Source: Motacilla alba alba (Eukaryota; Chordata; Aves; Passeriformes; Motacillidae). Taken from it: a stretch of DNA of 64,000 nucleotides. The notes under the pieces were generated by a model. It had not been told where the DNA came from. It ran no database searches and saw nothing but the letters and a program-made list of their open reading frames with translations. The position numbers and the translations under genes are program-made. Numbering within the stretch: the first letter of the stretch is position 1; the number at the start of each line of letters is the position of its first letter. Shown piece by piece: positions 47,641 through 60,080 of the stretch. The DNA is taken from contig NC_052028.1 of NCBI RefSeq assembly GCF_015832195.1, positions 7,421,501 to 7,485,500 of the forward strand, in the 5' to 3' direction.

Positions 47641-49734
47641 TGTACCTTGACTTGCCCACAATTGCCTACACTGGGTTTGTAGTGCCTCGCCTGCACGGGA
47701 GGCAAGGCAAGGAGTGCTAGGCAAGGCAAAGCAAAGCCAGGAAGCTCTCGGTAGGGCGAGGCAAGACTGACGTAGGCAAGGCACGCAAAGCAAGGGTAGG
47801 CTAGGAAAAACTAGGCAAGGTAATGAAGGCAAGGCAAAGCCAAGAACCTCCGAGTGCCTTTCCTCGGGAGGCAAAGGACATAGTGCCAGTGTTGGTAGGG
47901 CAGCTGTCAAGGTACCATGGGGAGGTATAGTCCAGCAAGACATTTCTGCCCTGGCCCCTTCTGTGCAGGAGCAATTGCTGGACATGTTCAATACTGGAGA
48001 CATGGAATGCAACTTCTGCTTGCCAAGTTCCTGAACAAGAATGGCAATGCTTTTTCATGGGAAGGAAAGCATGCAACCCAAGTGTTGGAGGTGCAGATGA
48101 GAAGCTGCATTGAGCAAGTCAACAGCAGCAGCAACTTTCTGTCCTGGCATATTTGGTGTGAAAGCACTGCCTCAATGTGTACAATTATGGAGTCGGAACC
48201 CATCCTTGGAATGTGGTCTCCTGAAAGATTTAATTTGGCATGTAGTTCCCACCTCTCAGAGGTGACCTTCTTGAAATTCTGGAAGCACACTTCTTTTGGA
48301 CAAGGTAAACAGCAATGCTGAGGCTTGGTGTGCAGCTGATCTAGTGCCCAGGCAGGTAATGCCCAGTACCAGTGTTCTGGCACTTTTGTATGAGATCAGC
48401 CACTGGAAGTTTTGTATTTTGGAGGAGGGGACGCCATTTCTCTTGAGATGGGCTTCTAGTTCCTCTCTTTGGCAAAGAAAGCAAGTTTGGAGGCACACTT
48501 TGGGTGAGCCTAGTGAATTTAAAGGCTTTTCCCAACAGGCAATTGTCCAGGTTAGAGCTGTTGAACTGTCAGTGGGAATGCAGACACCAAGCTGCTGAGC
48601 TTTCTGTCCTGTTAGCTTTAGTGTGTGAGCTGTCCCCGGTCCCGTTCCATTGGGATCCTGACTCTGTGAGACTGAAGGCTTAGGATGGAACCTAGAGCTG
48701 AGAAGGAAAGTGCTGATAGCAGGGTGTGTGCCACTAGCTTGATGGGTGCAGTTCAACTTGTAGGCAGCAAGAGCTTTTTCAGCTGCCGCTTCTGTGAGCT
48801 GTTTTTGCCAGATGTTTTCAAGTTTGTTAGACGTTTCACTCTTCGAGAGTGAAAATCTTTGTTGGGTAAAGGAGTTCGTGTTGCCCTTTGAACGTGGTGC
48901 AAAGAAGAGTATGCACTTGGAAGGGAAAGATCAACCAAACGTTTTTGTCCTGACTCTGTTGATTTGAGAGCAGGGACGTTTTGACTTGGTGTGTCCTGGG
49001 GGAGTGTTTTTGAGCTGGGCTGGGTGTGTTTCCTTCTTTTTCGAGCCGACACCACCATCGTGTGGTTGTTTAGACGAGCGCTGACAGTGCCCAGGACAAA
49101 GCCCAGCGCTTTCCTGGCCCGACCCCACTGTGTGGGAGCAGTTCTTGGAAGAGCTCCGCTGCGGGTCCTGGCTCTTGGGCACTGACAGAATGGGATCCTG
49201 CGTGTAGCAGGGAAGGAAGAGGAATCGTTTCATTCTTGGCTGAGCAGTTTATCGGCCGCAAAAGAAAAGGCAATTGCAGCACGGCCTCTTCCTTTTAGAG
49301 CCTTTTCTGTACACTCAGCTGCTCAACATGTGCATCCTCTGAACTGCATCCACCTCTCTGGAAATAGGCACTTTCTCTCAAGCTCAACATACCATGCTAC
49401 TCTCTCACTCTCACAGATCCCAGCCCCCTTCAAAACATCCAGCAGCTGCTCGCAAAAAAAGTCCTTCAACAAAAAGCCAGTGCTGGCCTTCATAGTCCTG
49501 AAGTCTGTAACTAGACAAAACACACTAGTGACTCACACTTCCCTTCTCAACTACACATGTAGCATCAGCACAGTCAATCAAAGCATTTCCAGCTGCAGTA
49601 CAGACTGAAAGATCTGCCAGGGGACAAGGCATTTGCTAACCTTCCCTCTTCCCTGAGAACCCTGATATTCACAGTGTGATCACTTTCACACAGCTTCAGT
49701 GTCACTGAGTCCAAGCAGCTCACAGAAACGTAAA

Positions 49735-50745
49735 TCTCATGACAGAAGACATTCCTAACATAGCCATTTCTCCTAACAGCATTTAAATTGTGCAGAGCAT
49801 ACTGGGACAAGGCACCTTCCTTCTCACATAAATGTCCTCTCACATTTTCCTGTGAGACATCTCTCTGCATTTTCCGTCCTGGGGAGGCTGTAATGTGTGC
49901 AGTGGTACTTTGAGCTGAGAAGGACCGTGCAGAGAACAGGGGGATCTGATGGCACTTTGCACGTCGGGAAGGAAAGCAGACTGCACCTGGAATGTGCTGC
50001 AAATACAAGTTTCCTCAAGTTTCAGGTGCAAGCTCCAAGCAAGCTTGCTGTCCCGGCACAGCTCTCTGCGAGACGCAGCTGAGAAGCTTTCTGCTTATAG
50101 CCAGACAGCAAGAGAGGCAGAATGTGGAGGCATGGAGCACTGAGAAGGAAAGTGCATGGCCCAGGTGTGCTTTGGCAGAAGCAATGCTCAGGAGCTCTGT
50201 GTTGGCAGCAGAGTGTTCTGTGTGAGAAGTAGACAATGATTCTCCTCTTGGAGAATGAATGTGCAACAGGTTAAAGAAGCAAAGAATGAAGCTGTAGAGC
50301 ACCAGGCTGGTGAGTGCAGCATGCAGGCTGCCAGAGGAGCACAGCTGCCACTCGCCCATCTGCCAAGTTCAAGGTGCAGCCACCTATTCCTCTTCCAGCT
50401 CTGTGTGAAAAGAATTTTCCTTACATTTAGGCACTGAGATCCAGACAGCACGATGGTAGACACAGCAGAGAACAGATACAGAGTGCACCGGTGAGTTAGA
50501 TGGGACTTACATGCAGCAAGGGGACGCAATGGCTTTGTCTTCTAGAGGTTATTTGACACGGGCCACAGCTGGGTGTTTGCCATGGAGCTGAGTGAAAAAT
50601 GTGACACTCTGTATGTCATAGCCTGTATGTGAGAGGGACAGTCTGTATGTGAGAAGGAAGGTGTGTAGCCCTGGTATGCTACGTGCAATTTAAATGCTGC
50701 TAGGAGAAATGGCTGCCTTAGGAAGGTTTTCTGACCTCAATGTTT
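49735..50745. repeat. Inverted repeat, ~110-bp arms
   Basis: The left arm (about 49735-49850) and the right arm (about 50615-50745) match in reverse complement. Shared landmarks are GTGAGAAGGAAGGTG, CAATTTAAATGCTG and TAGGAGAAATGGCT. The arms are separated by about 770 bp. Confidence 0.85.
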
Positions 50746-52269
50746 TTACTCTTCCTGGGTCAACCAGAAGGCATTTAGCCTTGGCATCATTCCTATCTGC
50801 CTGGGCCACTTGCAGCAGTGCCAGTTCCCAGGTGGGTGGAGCAGGGTGGACCCAATGTATTTACTAAAAGCCCATCAAAAACTCTCTGTAGAGTGAACTT
50901 AGCCCCTCCAGAGCTAAAAGGGCACGGATTTGGGTGCTTGCCCAGAGGAAGGCAGTTCCTGGACAGTGTTCTGCTGGGTACCTGCTTTGTGGACTGAAGG
51001 CAAGGTCAGAGTTACTTGGATCTTCCTGTCACTGGAGTCTGGGACACAAGAAGATGCTCCACAGGGAAACTGGAATGGTTATCACAGGGTTAAACTAGTA
51101 AGACTAAATTAAAGCTAAATTACATAAATAACTCCAGGAAATATTGGCTGTAACACAACAGCAAACCCAAAGTGCCAGCCAGGTTTGTTAAATAATCATC
51201 ATTACATCAAATACATCAGCATTAGCAACTTATCATGCTTTAAGAACACAATTCATTTAGCAATATGGTTTAAATTTTTATGAATTTATTTTATAATACA
51301 TGGATATCAGAGTAGGTTTTTTTGTAAGCAGTCCAGATGACAAAACTATTATTGCTTTTAGGCTACAGCTAGTCAGCTATGAAGCAGTCTGCCCACTTCC
51401 TTGAGTAAGCACAAGGAAAAGCCAAAACTTTCCTGCCAGTCTGGGAGATTTTTAGCAAAAAACTGAGTTTTTGATAAAACTGTTTACTTGTAGCCATTAT
51501 TTTCATTTCAGAACTCCCTTGGTGATATTTTTAACTTTCAGTGGGTTAAACACTGCTGCAGCCTTCTGTGAGCAGCAAAATACTTAAAATACTTTAGCTT
51601 TGCTATTTTCTGGCACATGGGTACACATTTGTACCTCCTGGGCTGTGCTGTTTCTTTACCCAGACCACACCAAAACGGTGCCCCCATCCCCCCCATCCTG
51701 TTCACCCCTCAGCTCTGCACGCCTCTGCTCCCGCACCCTGATCTACAGGAAGCAATATTTTACATTCTGATGACTCACGGTTCACACAGCACATCATAAT
51801 TCTCTATTTATGGCACAGTGTCCCTTCACATGGCTCCCCACCCTCGCAAGGTTAAAGTGATCATGGACACTCCTCAACACAGTAACCCTGATCCTGGTAG
51901 CTGGGTTTGTTCCTTCAGACTACAAGGTTTATTCTCAGGGTGTCTTTTTCTTGCTTAATGCAGTGTCTGTGGTCAGGCTTGACAGCACAGCTGGTGTGAC
52001 AGTGACAGCGTGGGGCTCTGCTGGCCTGCTGTGGTACTGGCACACACCAACATCTCCAGCACCTGCATCCACTGAGTTATTTCTCCTTCCCTTATTTTTT
52101 CCAAGTTACACTGAAACCTTACAGGATTTGATGACACACTTCATGATGCAGCAGCAGTAACAACCAGGTCACGGGAGCAGGAATGACCCGGGAGCAGTAA
52201 CCCAGTAACCCAGCTTTATCACCTCGCCTGCCTCCTGCCAGCTCTCTGGGCTTTTATCATCATCAAAGT

Positions 52270-52620
52270 GGCACAAACACACAATGGTTTGGGTTGGAAG
52301 GGATCCTAAAGCTCATCTTGTTCCAACCCTGCCTCCATGGGCAGGGAGACCTTCCACTAGACCAGGCTGCTCCAAGCCCCATCCAGCCAGGCCTTGAGAA
52401 CTTACAAGCTTTTCTGAACAACCTGTGCCAGTGCCTCACTACCCTTTCAAGGAAGAATTTCTTCCCAAAATCCAATATAACCCTGCCCTCTGCCAGTGGG
52501 AAGCCCTCTTCCCCCTTGTCCTGTCACTCCAGGCCCTTGTCAGAAGACCCTCTCCAAATTTACATTTGCTGATTAGCTTCAAACCAGCACTAAGGGCAAC
52601 ACAGATTACTGCTCCTATTT
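52270..52620 (-). mobile_element. CR1 LINE 3' fragment, long
   Basis: Reverse-complement CR1 of about 350 bp: ACACAATGGTTTGGGTTGG, GACCTTCCACTAGACCAGGC, GAAGAATTTCTTCCCAAAAT and CCCCCTTGTCCTGTCACTCC in order. Confidence 0.93.
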
Positions 52621-54204
52621 TTTTAACCTTTGTTTTTTCTTTCCTTAGCAGGGTGTGTCCTCCAAAAACACAACACTAACAAAGGAAAGCCTCTGCTAAC
52701 ACAGACTCGGGTCCTCAGGGCTGTCTCTGCGCTGCAATGCAATCTGTCCTTAGAAACACCAGTGCCAGGAGGAAACCTGACACTTTTGCAAATAGGTTCA
52801 AATCAAATATGTCAACATCACAAGCCCTAACAAAAAAAAAACTCACTTGAAAGCTACAATCCTTCCTGCCTGAGGCCAAATACAGTCATGCTCTTAGGCT
52901 CACCTTCACTGGGCTCAAAATAGCCCCAGAGTCCCCAGCCCAGCACAGCCGACACCAGCACCCAGCCTGCACCAGCAGCACCAGTCTGGCTCCAGTGGTG
53001 GGGCCAACACAGCACACTGGGAAGGCAGGACTCATCCCAGACATGCCCAGGGTCAGAAACACAGCTGCAAGATCTGCCAAGTCATCCAGCCTTGAGTTGG
53101 AGTGACTCTACAAGGTGGCCTAGCAAGCCTGGCTCTGTGTCTCCAGCGAAGAGACACAGGGCTGGATGGAGAGCTGGAGGCTCCAGTCCAGCCCAAATGC
53201 CCAAATGCCCTCTAATGGAAAGCAAGGCACTGGGAGAAGGGGGACAGAGTACCTCTCCTTGACAGGGAGACACAGGACCAGGACCTCTACAGCCCACAGC
53301 GTAGAGTGAGCAACAGTTACACACTCAACTCCCAATCCAAAAGCATATCTATACTCCACCTGTATTATTTGCCTTAAAAATAGTGTTGGCCACCAGGGAT
53401 TTTTTTTCTCTTTCCCATGATGTTTCCAAGGCAAAAGAACAGACATTATCAAGCAGGTTTGATGACTATAAAAGAGAAATATCCTATCACTGAACACTCA
53501 CATAGTCTTTTTTGTCCCTTTCTCCTAAGAATGTAAGTTCTTAGTTGTAAACAAAGGAAAACAGACAAAATAAATTACAGAGGAAGATGTACTTCAACAA
53601 ATAGATATACTTTTTTCTTCCTAAAACTGTCTCAATTCTGTTTATGCTGGGAAACAGCTCCCTCCATTCTCCTCAACCAACAAACCAACTCTGAGCTAAT
53701 GATGTGGTTCTTGCAATCAAGGTCACGAGCCTGGTTTTGCTGGAGCAGGCACTGAATGCTATATGCTGGGCAGAACTCAAAATCTCATTTAAAATGGGCT
53801 AAGAATCAACAATTTAAGTAATTTGCTGAACAGGAGGAAAAGCACTTAGGGAATGTTTTTCTCTCAAAAGAAAAGAGAAAAGTCGGAAACCTTGACGGTC
53901 ATCTTGAGTGCTTCCTGCAGAGGAAGTCACGGGGAGAGCTGTGCTGCAGCAGCAAAGCTCCTCCCCACCAGGGTGAAACCAGGACTCTCCATCTCCTTTA
54001 GGCTACACCAAACCAGGAAAGAGGATAATTCAAAGAGAGAATTATCACCACTCAAACCCATATGCAGAAATCAGAGTCATTTCCCAGCCGTGACACTCAC
54101 TTGGGGTGTCAGTGCCTGAGAGCAGCAGCTGTGAGCTCACACTGCGAGCAGGGCTGCTCCGTGTGCAGGAGGGATGTGTGCCAGGGATGAGGGCAGGGGC
54201 TCGA

Positions 54205-54560
54205 CAGCCCTTCCTGGGAAGACATTCTTCCTAATATCCAACCCAAACCCCCTCAAGTCTGAGGCTCTTGTTCTATCACGTTATCTGCGAGCAGAGACTG
54301 ATCCCCACGTGGCTCCCGACTCCTGCCAGGGAGTGGTGGAGAGGGAGAAGGTCCCCCCCGAGCCTCCTTTTGTCCAGGCTGTGTGCCCCCAGCTCCCTCA
54401 GCTGCTCCTCATCAGACTTGTGCTCCAGACCCTTCCCCAGCTCTGCTGCCCTTCTTGACACACTTCAGCCCCTCAATATCTTTCTGAAGCCAGGGTTTGG
54501 AGTGTGGCCTCACCAGTACCCAGCTCGGGGGGATGGGGACAGTCACTGCCTTGATTTCTG
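54205..54560 (-). mobile_element. CR1 LINE 3' region fragment
   Basis: More internal part of CR1 in reverse complement: ATTCTTCCTAATATCCAACC, TTTGTCCAGGCTGTGTGCCC, CTCAGCTGCTCCTCATC and a GAAGCCAGGGTTTGGAGTG-like segment. The extreme 3' end is missing. Confidence 0.85.
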
Positions 54561-57404
54561 CTCAGCACAAGCTGCTTTTATTTGCACTGCATATTTGGTA
54601 TAAATTAAAGCTCTGTTGGAGCCAGCTCCTCCAGAGCTCCTTCTTCCTGTGCCAAGGGACCTCCCATACTGATGCTTGTTATCACCAGGCTGTCCCAAAC
54701 TACAATTTTATTGCCCAAAGATGATGCAACAGCTGCATGGGAAGCATCAGCTATTTTATGCAATGCTGTTTATTGTTTCAGAAAAGCAACGTTCAGAATG
54801 GAATTGCTGCTGCCATGCTTACTGACCTCCTCAAGAAGGCTTCTGGCTGTGCCTTTTCTTTCCTCTAAGGGAGGGAAAAATAGCAGGATGAGAAAATTGG
54901 TGTATGGTAATGAAGAGGGGAAATCCTCTTCAGGATTGTCCCTGATCAGGCTCCTCCTCTGCACCCATTCTGGCTTCTCTCGGAGGCTGAACTCCAAGGG
55001 TTGAGCAGATAAGACAATCAGTTTCTGTATCTTATCCCTTGTCCATTGCATTATCTCAGGACAAATAAACAGCTGGTTTCTCCACTGCTCAGTTAAACTC
55101 CCTCGGAGGGAGCAGCAGCCACGGCATTGCCTGAGATGCAAACAGGCCTGGGGGAACTGGTCCATCCTCCACTGGCACTGCTGGCAGAGGTGGCAACACT
55201 CTCCCAGGAAAGAACATTGCCCCACGAAACAACTCCTTCGGAATTACAATGACTGCCTGCTGTTTTTACCCTGGAGCTTGCAGTTACCCTTCTCTTACAG
55301 GGGCACAGAACCAGTTCAGATTTATCAGCTCCAGTCACTTCCATCATCGCTAACCTCACATCATGACAGTATTACATCACCCCTGAACAAAGAAAGGATG
55401 GCAGCAGGATTTGGGCTCCTGAGGACAGACATTCTTGCAGCTTGCCAGACAGGCACGATAGTGCTAATCTAACAAATTAAAGGCACATTGACACCATGTT
55501 AAAATCGATGTCATGCTTCCAGAAAGGCCAGTTCAGTTCTTCCCATCAGCAGGTGTCACTGCCTCAGTAATGACAAGCAGGTAAAGAGCAGGCTGCCCAG
55601 GCCCACATGCAGGCTGGCAGGACCATGCAGCCCGTCCCTCAGCATCACGGCTCTGCAGGATTGGGGCAGGATGAGCCCAGGACCCGTGCATCTTTGATTT
55701 CCAAGGCTCACAGCCCACATTTCCCAGGAAGAAGCAGTATTTCAATTGTCCCCAGGAAGGACATTTTTTAAGTTTGCAGGACGTGGAGGTCACCAGGTAA
55801 ATGCTCTGGGTGGCCAGCATATAACAAATGCCTTTCAACAACTCTTCTGGGAAACCCAGAGAAAAGAAGGCAGAGGTTTGAAGTTTGTCACCTCCAAATC
55901 TTCTTGTTCTGCGCCTTCCACCATCAGATGGTTCAAAGGCAAAAGCTGCTTCATCTGTGGAGCCTGAGCCCTGTCCAGGGGGTCAGCAGCCACCTGACCG
56001 ACTCAGCACAGTGCTGTTAGTCAAGTCGATCCCTTCCCTGTAACAGTCAGAGAAAACTGGTTTTGCAGCCCTTCACTCATGCTAATTTGCTGATGGAAAA
56101 TAAGTTGTTTGTAAGGGAAAGCCAGTTAAGTGGGCTTTATTCAGTTTAATCACTGTGTTAATTGTACAGGAGATGAGCACCATTTACGTTGTATAACTAG
56201 TGTATAAATCTCCTTAAGTAGGGTTCACTTAGAACAAAAACATCTCACCCATGAAACCACCTTCTCTCCAAGAGTGTCCCTCCCATCAGCTGGCAGAGGT
56301 AAAGAGAGAGGAGAGGCTGCCCTGAGGCTCTTCACCACAACCATGAAAGTCAATAAAGTCACACAAGGCGTTCCCTTTTCTCCAGGGATGCGGTTTCAGC
56401 CGGGAGAGGTTTACCGGGCAGCATAAGTTGTAGACTTATTTAGCTAAAATAAAAGCAAAGGCTCTATAAGGCAAAGGGGACTGACTCAAACTCCTCTGAA
56501 GTAATGGAGCACTCCCAGCAGCAGCTTAACTGCCCCTCAGGGGAGGACACCTCACATCTCCTTTGCCTGTTTCTTCAGTCAAATCCACCTGCAGTTTCTC
56601 TACCAGACCCAGCCCACTTCTGATCTCTGCAAACCCCTCTTCTGCATCTCTCTTCTAGAAATAACTCCCCCTCCAGGTTTCCTCTTGTTATAAATGGCAA
56701 TATAGTTATTGGCTTTTGCATTTATGTAATGATCACAGCTGTTGCTGGAGGAATAAACTGAATTTCATCTGCCAAGGCAAGGGTAAAAGCACCCTGTCCT
56801 CACTGGTCTCCATCCTCAGCAACTTACAGTGTAGTCAGTCCAACCTCAACATGAGCCCCTTACCCCAGCAGTGTCTGCTAAACCCACATTAATGCCTCAC
56901 CCCCTTCAGGTTCCTGACCTTTTCTTCACACTCTGGCTCCACCAGCAGCAATCTGTACCAGAGCTACAATCAATACCCAACTTGAGATAGAACAGAAATA
57001 AATTAAATTTATAGTTTATTATAATTTGTGCAAATCAGCTTATACTTGGCAAGAGATCTTTACAAAATCTGTTCCCCCTTCCCAGATATAAATTCCTTGC
57101 TGGAGTTAAGGAGGTTGGGCAGGCAGTGCTGCTCCAAGGAAAGGTCACCAGAACTAGGCCATCTGAGAGCCAAGGGTCAGTGCTTGCCTCCCTCTTGGAT
57201 GGAAGAAAATAAATGAACACAGAAAGGAAAGCCAAGCTGAGGCAGTCACCCAGCTCACAACACTTTCAGCTCAAACAACTAAAGCTGGCAGAATTGTAAG
57301 CAACTGAAAATTAGAAGATAGGGAACTGCTGTGGGATAAACTGAACCATCAGAGCATTGACCAGCTCCCCAGCACTGTGGGAAACACTGGCACCAAAGAA
57401 ACCC

Positions 57405-57570
57405 CCCGAACAGAATCACAGCACCTCAGCACGGTGTGGGTTATCAGGAGCCTAAAGCTCGTTCAGTCCAGCCAAGGGCAGGGACCAGACCAAGCTGCTC
57501 CAAGCCCCATTCAACGTGGCCTTGAGCAGGCATCCACAGCTTCTCTAGACATCTCTGCCAGCATCTACCA
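57405..57570 (-). mobile_element. CR1 LINE 3' fragment
   Basis: Reverse-complement CR1, diverged: AACAGAATCACAGCACC, CTAAAGCTCGTTCAGTCCAG, GGGCAGGGACCAGACCAAG and CATTCAACGTGGCCTTGAG. It abuts the CpG island at 57.6 kb. Confidence 0.8.
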
Positions 57571-57599
57571 CTTTCGAGAGACAGACACATGCGAAGGCC

Positions 57600-58125
57600 C
57601 GACTTTCAGAGGCTGCACCGGGAGCTCACAAGGCCCAGCCCGGGTGCAGGAGCCGGCAGGGCCGGAGCGGAGCGGGCGCTCCCGCACGGGCGGCACCGCT
57701 CCGAGCCCGCACCCGCCCGCGGCAGGGGGAGGAGGAGGATGAGGAGGAGGAGGAGGAGAAGGGAGCGCCGAGGGCCGGGCAGGGACTCGCCGGCAGCCGC
57801 TCGCCCCGTGCCCGCTGCCAGCCCCGCTCACCTCCCGCGGGGCGCCCGCCGCCCCCGGCCCCGCTCCGGCCGCGGCCCCGCTCCGTGCCACACCGCTCAC
57901 CGCTTTCGCTTTCCCTTTCCCGGCGAAGGAGGGGCGGCCCCGGCTGCCGGCCGCCCTCGGGGAAGGGTCTGCGGGAACAGGGGCGGGGGGAGCCCGGGGG
58001 GACCGGCCCGGAGCCAGGGGCGCGCCGGGGCTGCGAGCACAGCGGCTCCGCCGGCCGCCTCTCACACCGCGGGCTTGGCTCTGCCCCAGGCGCCCGACCG
58101 CGATTGTCCCCCGACCTGCAGTAGG
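57600..58125 (-). promoter_or_regulatory. Orphan CpG island with IRF-response element
   Basis: About 525 bp of very high G+C and CpG, standing alone in the gap between IRF1 and SLC22A5. On the minus strand it holds GAAAGGGAAAGCGAAA (57919-57904), three GAAA units at the two-base spacing IRF proteins bind. About 70 bp further along the minus strand is a strong splice donor, GGGAG|GTGAGC (GT at 57831-57830), and another GTGAGC lies beside the element (57900-57895). This looks like promoter plus first exon of an interferon-responsive transcript running toward IRF1. No protein is evident. The long frames on both strands are compositional. Confidence 0.6.
57904..57919 (-). promoter_or_regulatory. 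Triple GAAA IRF-response element
   Basis: Read on the minus strand it is GAAA-GG-GAAA-GC-GAAA. It shares the 12-base core GGGAAAGCGAAA with the ISRE at 18220-18231. Confidence 0.65.
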
Positions 58126-58149
58126 AAAGGTGAAGAAACACTTGGGCTG

Positions 58150-58285
58150 GAGGGACCAGAGGGGTTCAACAGACGTGTAGGTGTGGCACTTGGGGACGGG
58201 GTCTAGTGGTGGGCTTGGCAGTGCTGGGGAATGGTTGGACTGGGTGATTTTAGAGGCCTTTTCCCACCTGAACGATTCTAGGGGT
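58150..58285 (+). mobile_element. CR1 LINE 3' fragment
   Basis: Plus-oriented CR1 tail: GTGTGGCACTTGGGGACGGG, TGGTTGGACTGGGTGATTTT and a final ACGATTCTAGG. It flanks the CpG island on the right. Confidence 0.88.
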
Positions 58286-59200
58286 GCCTGTAGGTATGAC
58301 AGACCCAGCTCCCACAAGGTCATTTACCTCTTGGGACTTGACGTGAAGGCACTTGGGATGGTGGGAGTGACTTTCTCCATGGGAAAGCAGCAGTCCCATA
58401 ACAGGAGAGCTCCCTCTGACCAGTACTCTCTCTGCAACTGAGAGCAGGAGCTACATGAACTCTGGTGGCTTGGATAAAGCTATCACAGCACTGAAGAGTT
58501 CTTATGGCTAAGAACAATTAATGAGTAAATCAAAAGGAAATTAAGTTGGTTCACCCCAGGGGCAAAGAACTCCCCAGATGGCCACAATTAAGATACTTCA
58601 AGAAGTCTCACTTGTAGCAGAAAGCCAACACTGACACAGCCAAGGGGAGAAAAGCTGGGACTCTCAGAAGTGCTTTGCAGGAACATCCTCCTCAGCTGGG
58701 CTGCAATACCCGTCCTGCACAGCTGCTCGCTCCAGGAGGCAACAGCTGCTACCAGGAATGCTCATTCAATGCCTGCAGGCTTTTAAGGTATTTTCTTCAG
58801 GAATTTAATCAATTACCTGGTGTTCTTGGACAGTTGCTGCTTATTACTCATTATTTACCTTGCCTCGAAGTAAAGCTGACCTAGGAGCCAGTACACTTGT
58901 AGTTTGTTAGAAGTCAGGCAAAGAGTCAAGTGACACAGGTGAGACTTGCTGGCCCAGGAGGTCAAAGATCTACAGTGCAAGTGAGACAGAAAAACTCTCC
59001 CTGCAGCTATGGACATCCATCTCCAAAACGACTGTCTCTACACAGTGCAGTCTCTGCTTTGGGGGATTTTTTTCTCATCTAGGAAGCATATGTTTCTGCA
59101 CAAGGATTTCTGGAATGCTGCTCCCAGGCTCTGTTCAGAAGAATGACCCCCCAGTGTAAGAAAAACCACTGTGCACAGGCTGCTAGAGGCAGCAGGGGTT
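58286..59200. other. Non-coding DNA between CR1 copies
   Basis: No exon or repeat recognised. Confidence 0.5.
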
Positions 59201-59204
59201 TTAC

Positions 59205-59765
59205 ATGAAACCACAGACTGGTTTGGGTTGGAAGAGACATTAAAGCTGATCTCATTGCAACCCCTGCCATGGGCAGGGACACCTTCCACTAGATCAGGTT
59301 GCTCTAAACCCATCCAACCTGGCCTTGAGTATTTCCAGAGATGGGCCAGCCACAGCTTGTCTGGGCAACCTGTTCCAGTAGGCCCCTCCAGAGTCGATAA
59401 TTTCTTTTCAATCTCTTATCGAATCCTGCCCTCTGTCAGTTTGAAGCCATTTCCCCTTACCCTGTCACTCCATGCCCTTGTCCAAATCCCCTCTCCCACT
59501 CTACTGGAGCCCCTTTAGGCACTGGCAGGGGCTTGGAGGTCTCCCTGGAGCCTTCTCTTTTCCAGGTGAGCACCCCCAGCTCTCCCATCCCGGCTGCAAA
59601 AGTTCAGCCGGAGCAGAGGGGCTCCAGCCCTCAGAGCATCTCCATGGCCTCTGGACTGGCTCCAGCAGCTCCACGTCCCTCTGCTGCTGGGGGCCCAGAG
59701 CTGGACACAGCATGGCAGGTGGGGTCTCACAAGAGCAGAGGGGTAGAATCTTGTCTCTTGACCTG
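59205..59765 (-). mobile_element. CR1 LINE 3' fragment, longest in the window
   Basis: About 560 bp of reverse-complement CR1. The tail begins AAACCACAGACTGGTTTGGG and runs through GGGACACCTTCCACTAGATC and CCCTGTCACTCCATGCCC, then into internal CR1 sequence (CTCCAGCAGCTCCACGTCC, GGTGGGGTCTCACAAGAG). No reverse-transcriptase reading frame remains. Confidence 0.92.
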
Positions 59766-59769
59766 CTGG

Positions 59770-60080
59770 TTATTCTAAAGGGCATTTCCTTCTGCTTTCA
59801 TTCTGCTCAGATCCCAGGCAGCACATCTGGGTTGCACAAGTGCTGCTGGCACCTCTTGCTGGGCTCTGGGTTGATGGGCTCCTGGGCACTGCAGGCCTGT
59901 TGCTATTTGCAGGTACACAGAGAGCTCTTACACAGGGATCCAGGGTAAAGACAGTCCAAGAGATCTCAGACTGGCTGTTCAACAATTAAACTTCATACCA
60001 AGAGCCTTTCAATAGATACCAGGATATACTTCTAAACATGAAGATGGAAAAAAAACATTTTAAAGATAATTCCAGATATT
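59770..60080. other. Non-coding DNA between the longest CR1 copy and the distal SLC22A5 poly(A) candidate
   Basis: No exon or repeat recognised. The stretch becomes AT-rich from about 59990, toward the distal poly(A) signal candidate at 60080-60085. Confidence 0.5.

Larger units (their letters stand above)
45450..50760. repeat. Complex CTTGCC-rich tandem and inverted repeat block
   Basis: This is a mosaic of low-complexity CTTGCC/CCTTGC sequence and related longer modules. Two adjacent units of about 820 bp are clearly homologous, and a more diverged third copy lies at about 47880-48110. The low-complexity motif switches strand near 47695, from CTTGCC to GGCAAGG. An inverted pair lies at 49735-49850 and 50615-50745. 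No coding domain is visible, and open frames are compositional. I do not recognise the repeat family. It may be a lineage-specific satellite or decayed mobile element. Confidence 0.75.
50761..57400. other. IRF1-SLC22A5 intergenic region, part 3
   Basis: No exon recognised. Two CR1 copies (52270-52620 and 54205-54560) are listed separately. Remaining open frames are short. Confidence 0.5.

Noticed and set aside
47554..48756. Minus-strand frames of 131-166 codons in the CTTGCC repeat block
   Set aside because: They follow the repeat composition (L/P/C/S-rich) and cross unit boundaries without conserved sequence.
57565..58323. Long open frames on both strands of the 57.6-kb island (252 and 205 codons)
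   Set aside because: Poly-Ser/Pro/Arg/Gly composition from CpG-rich and GGA-repeat DNA, and they run into CR1 sequence at both ends.
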